Shown piece after piece: positions 5,157-7,608 of a DNA stretch of 7,608 bases. The first letter of the stretch is position 1, and each line of letters begins with the position of its first letter. A program made the position numbers and the translations under genes. The notes beneath the pieces were generated by a model that was given only the letters and a program-made list of their open reading frames with translations, was not told where the DNA came from and searched no databases. This DNA is from Gammaproteobacteria bacterium (GTDB lineage Bacteria; Gemmatimonadota; Gemmatimonadetes; Longimicrobiales; Gaopeijiaceae), in the NCBI GenBank assembly GCA_009843625.1, contig VYDD01000126.1:1-7608 (forward strand). The letters are read 5' to 3'.

Positions 5157-7280
5157 CTAGACCTGACCCGTGTTGATCGTGAAGTTGGTGAGGTACGACT
5201 CGTATAGCCGTACGGCCTCGACCCTCGGAGGCAGTTCGCCGCACACCGCTTGGAACCCCCGGTCGTCGTCCGTCACGACGAACGCAATTCGGACGGATTG
5301 GGCTCGGCGAACGGAGGCGAGGAATCCCCCGGACGAGTCCAGATCGAAGAGTATGCCGTACGTGTCCGCCACATCGTAGTCGTCACACGTCAATTTGATT
5401 CGGCGTCCCTGCGATCCGGCCCTGATCCACAGCAACGGCGCGACTGCCTCGAATGCCCGGTTGTGGGCCACCGGTCGCGGCGCTTGGTAGGTCATGGTGA
5501 AGAACTCCACGTTCTCCGCGAATCCCTCCGCGAGAGGGAACTCGTCCGTGTAGCCGTACGCTCCGTCTACCGCCTTGCCTTTCCACGTCACACCCGTTAC
5601 GGCGGCCCGAAGTCTCGGCTTAGTGATGTACTCGCAGATGCCCAACCGCTCCCACTCGGCATCGCCCGGACGCAGTCCGCTTCGGCGAAGCTTCAGCTCC
5701 TCGTCGGGCGAAACCTCGTTGTTGGTGATGGATATGGACTGCCGTCTGCCCCCGTCTTGGCGATTCAAGCGCATCACGGCGTGTGCCGTGGTTCCCGATC
5801 CCGCGAAAAAGTCCAAGACGATGGCGTCTGGCTTGCTCCCCACGAAAAACCGGAGAGCATCCTCCACCGCGTAAAGCGACTTCGGGTACGGAAACCGCCG
5901 CCCGGGTATCAGCTTCGATAGGACGAGCGTCCCACCAGTTTCCGCATTGTGGGAGGGTAGGTGCCATACGCGCTTCGGAGTCGGCGTCTCGTCGTCAACC
6001 GGCTTCGTTCCCCTCAACGAACCGTCCTTGCTCCGTCCGGTGACCGTTACGGTTCCGTCCGCAATCTGAGCGATGGTTCCGGTTTGAAGGTACTGGACAG
6101 TCCCCTTCCTGCTGACACGCACGAACCCATTCCTCCAGTTCCGGCGCAACACCTCCGGTGTCAATCCCCACAGCATCTCCGTCCCGTCAGGCTTCAGCGG
6201 CCAGATGGCCGTGGTTCCTTCCGGTGTTGCCACGGCGAGTCGATCGACATCGTTGGGAACGGCATCTCCGATGGAGTGGATGAAGTTCGTTTGCTCGTCT
6301 ACGAAGATCGGGTAAAACTGATGGGGACGTGCGCCGCGTACACTTTGGGGCTCGCGGCGGCGTAGCCCGAGCCACTCAAGCCTCGCCGTGGCTCCCTTGT
6401 CGCCCTTGATGGGATCCAGCATGTTCCGCATCCAAGGGGTAGCACCAAGCTCACCGAGCGTCACCACGAACAGATGTTCCTCGACCCGTGAGAACTTGCC
6501 CGGACGGACGACTCCCTTCGCGCTGATGACGCTGGTTACCATCTGAATCTCAGCGTTCTCGAAAACCTGTTCCAGCAGGAGCGCGAGTCGGTGCACTTCC
6601 CGTTCGTCGATTGCCACGATCAACGCCGAGGCTTCCGGGTTGAGAAGTCGCTTCGCCATTTTCAGCCGCCGTTCCATCATTGCGAGCCACTTGGAGTGGC
6701 GGTAGGCGTCCTCGCTGTCCACGTAGTCGTTGTTGTACTTCCAGTCCCTTGCCCCGGAGTTGTATGGGGGATCGATGTAGATGGCGTCGATCCTCCCCTC
6801 GTGGGTGTAGAGCAGGAGTTGGAGCGCATGGAAGTTCTCGGCGTTGATGACGGCGTGGAACGGCTTGCCGCCACCCCGCTCGACCTTGCCGGTCGACACC
6901 AAGCCGGGGAAGACCGCATCGCGGAACTCGGCAACAACGACCAAGTCCTCAACGGGTCGGCTCGTGGTGCTGGCCTGCTTGTCTTGTTGCGGCGCGAGGT
7001 CCGCCATACGCTTCCCGCCAGCGACTCGACGAATCCGACTCACCCGCCAAAGGCGGCGACCGGCTCCCGAGGGTTTTTCGCCGCGGGCGGGCAGGAGCCG
7101 GACCTTGTCGCCCCGCCGCACCGGGCGGCCAGGCAGTTCCACCGTCTCGGGGATGTGCCGCTCGAAGTTGAGCCCGAACGCACGCCGCCCGGAAAGCGCG
7201 TCCACTTCCCGCTTCAGGTCGGCCGCTAGCTGCGGGTCTTGTTTCCCTACCTGCCGGAGCAGGCTGCTCAACCTCGACAC
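5157..7280 (-). CDS. mod: Type III-like DNA adenine methyltransferase Mod subunit (beta class)
   Basis: This 707-residue protein transfers a methyl group from S-adenosylmethionine to DNA, most likely to adenine N6, protecting the host and giving the system its sequence specificity. The catalytic motif AIYIDPPYNSG (DPPY at 170-173) comes before the SAM-binding motif VLDFFAGSGTT (491-496), the beta-class order used by type III Mod proteins. The intervening region, about 270-440, should contain the target recognition domain. ITNNEVSPDEE follows at 519-528. Residues about 570-707, after the catalytic fold, form an additional region ending RLYESYLTNFTINTG; I believe it recurs in related high-GC Mod proteins, but its function is unknown to me. 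GTG at 7280 is preferred: AGGAG lies six bases upstream and the domain begins at once. An in-frame ATG at 7424 would add 48 low-complexity residues and place the best promoter inside the gene. The res gene follows after two bases. Confidence 0.94.
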   Translation of the reverse strand: MSRLSSLLRQVGKQDPQLAADLKREVDALSGRRAFGLNFERHIPETVELPGRPVRRGDKVRLLPARGEKPSGAGRRLWRVSRIRRVAGGKRMADLAPQQDKQASTTSRPVEDLVVVAEFRDAVFPGLVSTGKVERGGGKPFHAVINAENFHALQLLLYTHEGRIDAIYIDPPYNSGARDWKYNNDYVDSEDAYRHSKWLAMMERRLKMAKRLLNPEASALIVAIDEREVHRLALLLEQVFENAEIQMVTSVISAKGVVRPGKFSRVEEHLFVVTLGELGATPWMRNMLDPIKGDKGATARLEWLGLRRREPQSVRGARPHQFYPIFVDEQTNFIHSIGDAVPNDVDRLAVATPEGTTAIWPLKPDGTEMLWGLTPEVLRRNWRNGFVRVSRKGTVQYLQTGTIAQIADGTVTVTGRSKDGSLRGTKPVDDETPTPKRVWHLPSHNAETGGTLVLSKLIPGRRFPYPKSLYAVEDALRFFVGSKPDAIVLDFFAGSGTTAHAVMRLNRQDGGRRQSISITNNEVSPDEELKLRRSGLRPGDAEWERLGICEYITKPRLRAAVTGVTWKGKAVDGAYGYTDEFPLAEGFAENVEFFTMTYQAPRPVAHNRAFEAVAPLLWIRAGSQGRRIKLTCDDYDVADTYGILFDLDSSGGFLASVRRAQSVRIAFVVTDDDRGFQAVCGELPPRVEAVRLYESYLTNFTINTGQV

Positions 7281-7286
7281 GAGTCG

Positions 7287-7291
7287 CTCCT
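7287..7291 (-). promoter_or_regulatory. Shine-Dalgarno that decides the mod start
   Basis: AGGAG on the minus strand stands six bases before GTG at 7280. The alternative in-frame ATG at 7424 has no comparable purine-rich site, so this element favours the shorter protein. Confidence 0.65.
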
Positions 7292-7317
7292 GGTTGGTTT
7301 GATCCGAGATCCCATTG

Positions 7318-7345
7318 AGTCTACTGCGCTTACCGCCGGAGCCAA
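7318..7345 (-). promoter_or_regulatory. Candidate mod-res promoter
   Basis: Read on the minus strand, TTGGCT (7345-7340) and TAGACT (7323-7318) are separated by 16 bases. TAGACT fits the actinobacterial -10 pattern TAGRNT, and TTGGCT is a fair -35. Transcription would start near 7311, giving a leader of about 30 bases that contains the AGGAG site and ends at the GTG start of mod. The match is by eye only. Confidence 0.42.
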
Positions 7346-7608
7346 GGGGCTTCGTCCGACGGGTCCACCCGTGGGGTCGGGCCGGATCGCCGGGAGGGGA
7401 GTCGGCTACGCTCGATTGCTCCATCGGACCCCGGAAGGCAGTGCCGCTGGTCGGACAGCCAATAAGCGTCTAAGAATGCGGTAGCCACCCCGTGCAGGAA
7501 AGCCGAATTGTGTTGGTGGGGCTCCCTCGATTTCCCGTCAAATAAACCCTGCGTTCCGGTCATTCGGGCACGGTCCAGCAGTGTCCAGCCCAAGGGCAGG
7601 AGTGGCGG
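7346..7608. other. Upstream region of the mod-res operon, no confident gene
   Basis: No gene can be supported here. A minus-strand frame open from the right edge to 7330 gives about 92 residues, with a stretch near QGLFDGKSREPHQHNS that I cannot assign. Another minus-strand frame from the edge ends at a TGA near base 7559 (ending HCWTVPE) and could be the last codons of a gene lying beyond the window. The first part is the sequence an ATG start at 7424 would turn into coding. Confidence 0.4.

Noticed and set aside
7330..7593. 87-codon minus-strand frame upstream of mod
   Set aside because: It overlaps the likely promoter and leader of mod, has no recognised motif, and its second half is low in protein character.

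Overview
This is a high-GC bacterial window with an accessory-DNA character: a mobilization module sits at the left edge and a DNA restriction-modification module fills the right two thirds. The sequence does not name the host. GC-rich codon use, GTG starts and a TTGGCT-N16-TAGACT type promoter would fit an actinobacterium, but other high-GC phyla remain possible. No integrase, transposase, replication gene, rRNA, tRNA or CRISPR array is visible.

Left region (1-780, minus strand): a relaxase gene runs off the left edge and is overlapped by 11 bp by an upstream mobC-type relaxosome gene. Just upstream of mobC is a GC-rich perfect hairpin whose position and sequence suggest an origin of transfer. 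Together they imply a mobilizable plasmid or an integrated mobilizable element.

Central-left region (781-1842): about 1 kb with no confident gene. It holds the oriT-like hairpin, a possible 58-residue ORF on the plus strand, several short inverted repeats, three tandem 10-bp repeats, and a compact set of overlapping inverted repeats that ends in a textbook rho-independent terminator. The next gene starts only 1-10 bases after the T tract.

Central gene (1843-2466, plus strand): a NYN/PIN-fold (LabA/DUF88-like) protein, probably a metal-dependent RNase, with a CxxC-x6-CxxC zinc-binding insertion. It is convergent with the restriction operon. The 105 bp between them contain nested perfect inverted repeats.

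Right region (2572-7280, minus strand): a two-gene type III-like restriction-modification operon. The upstream gene encodes a beta-class adenine methyltransferase (DPPY before FFAGSG) with an extra C-terminal region. Two bases after its stop, the second gene encodes a superfamily 2 helicase/translocase whose C-terminal nuclease-like domain reads PDF...VDPHG rather than the usual PD...(D/E)xK. A candidate promoter, a good Shine-Dalgarno and a GTG start precede the methyltransferase. The most interesting reading is a mobilizable element carrying a divergent Mod-Res system with a NYN nuclease beside it. That the NYN protein takes part in defence is inference from position only.
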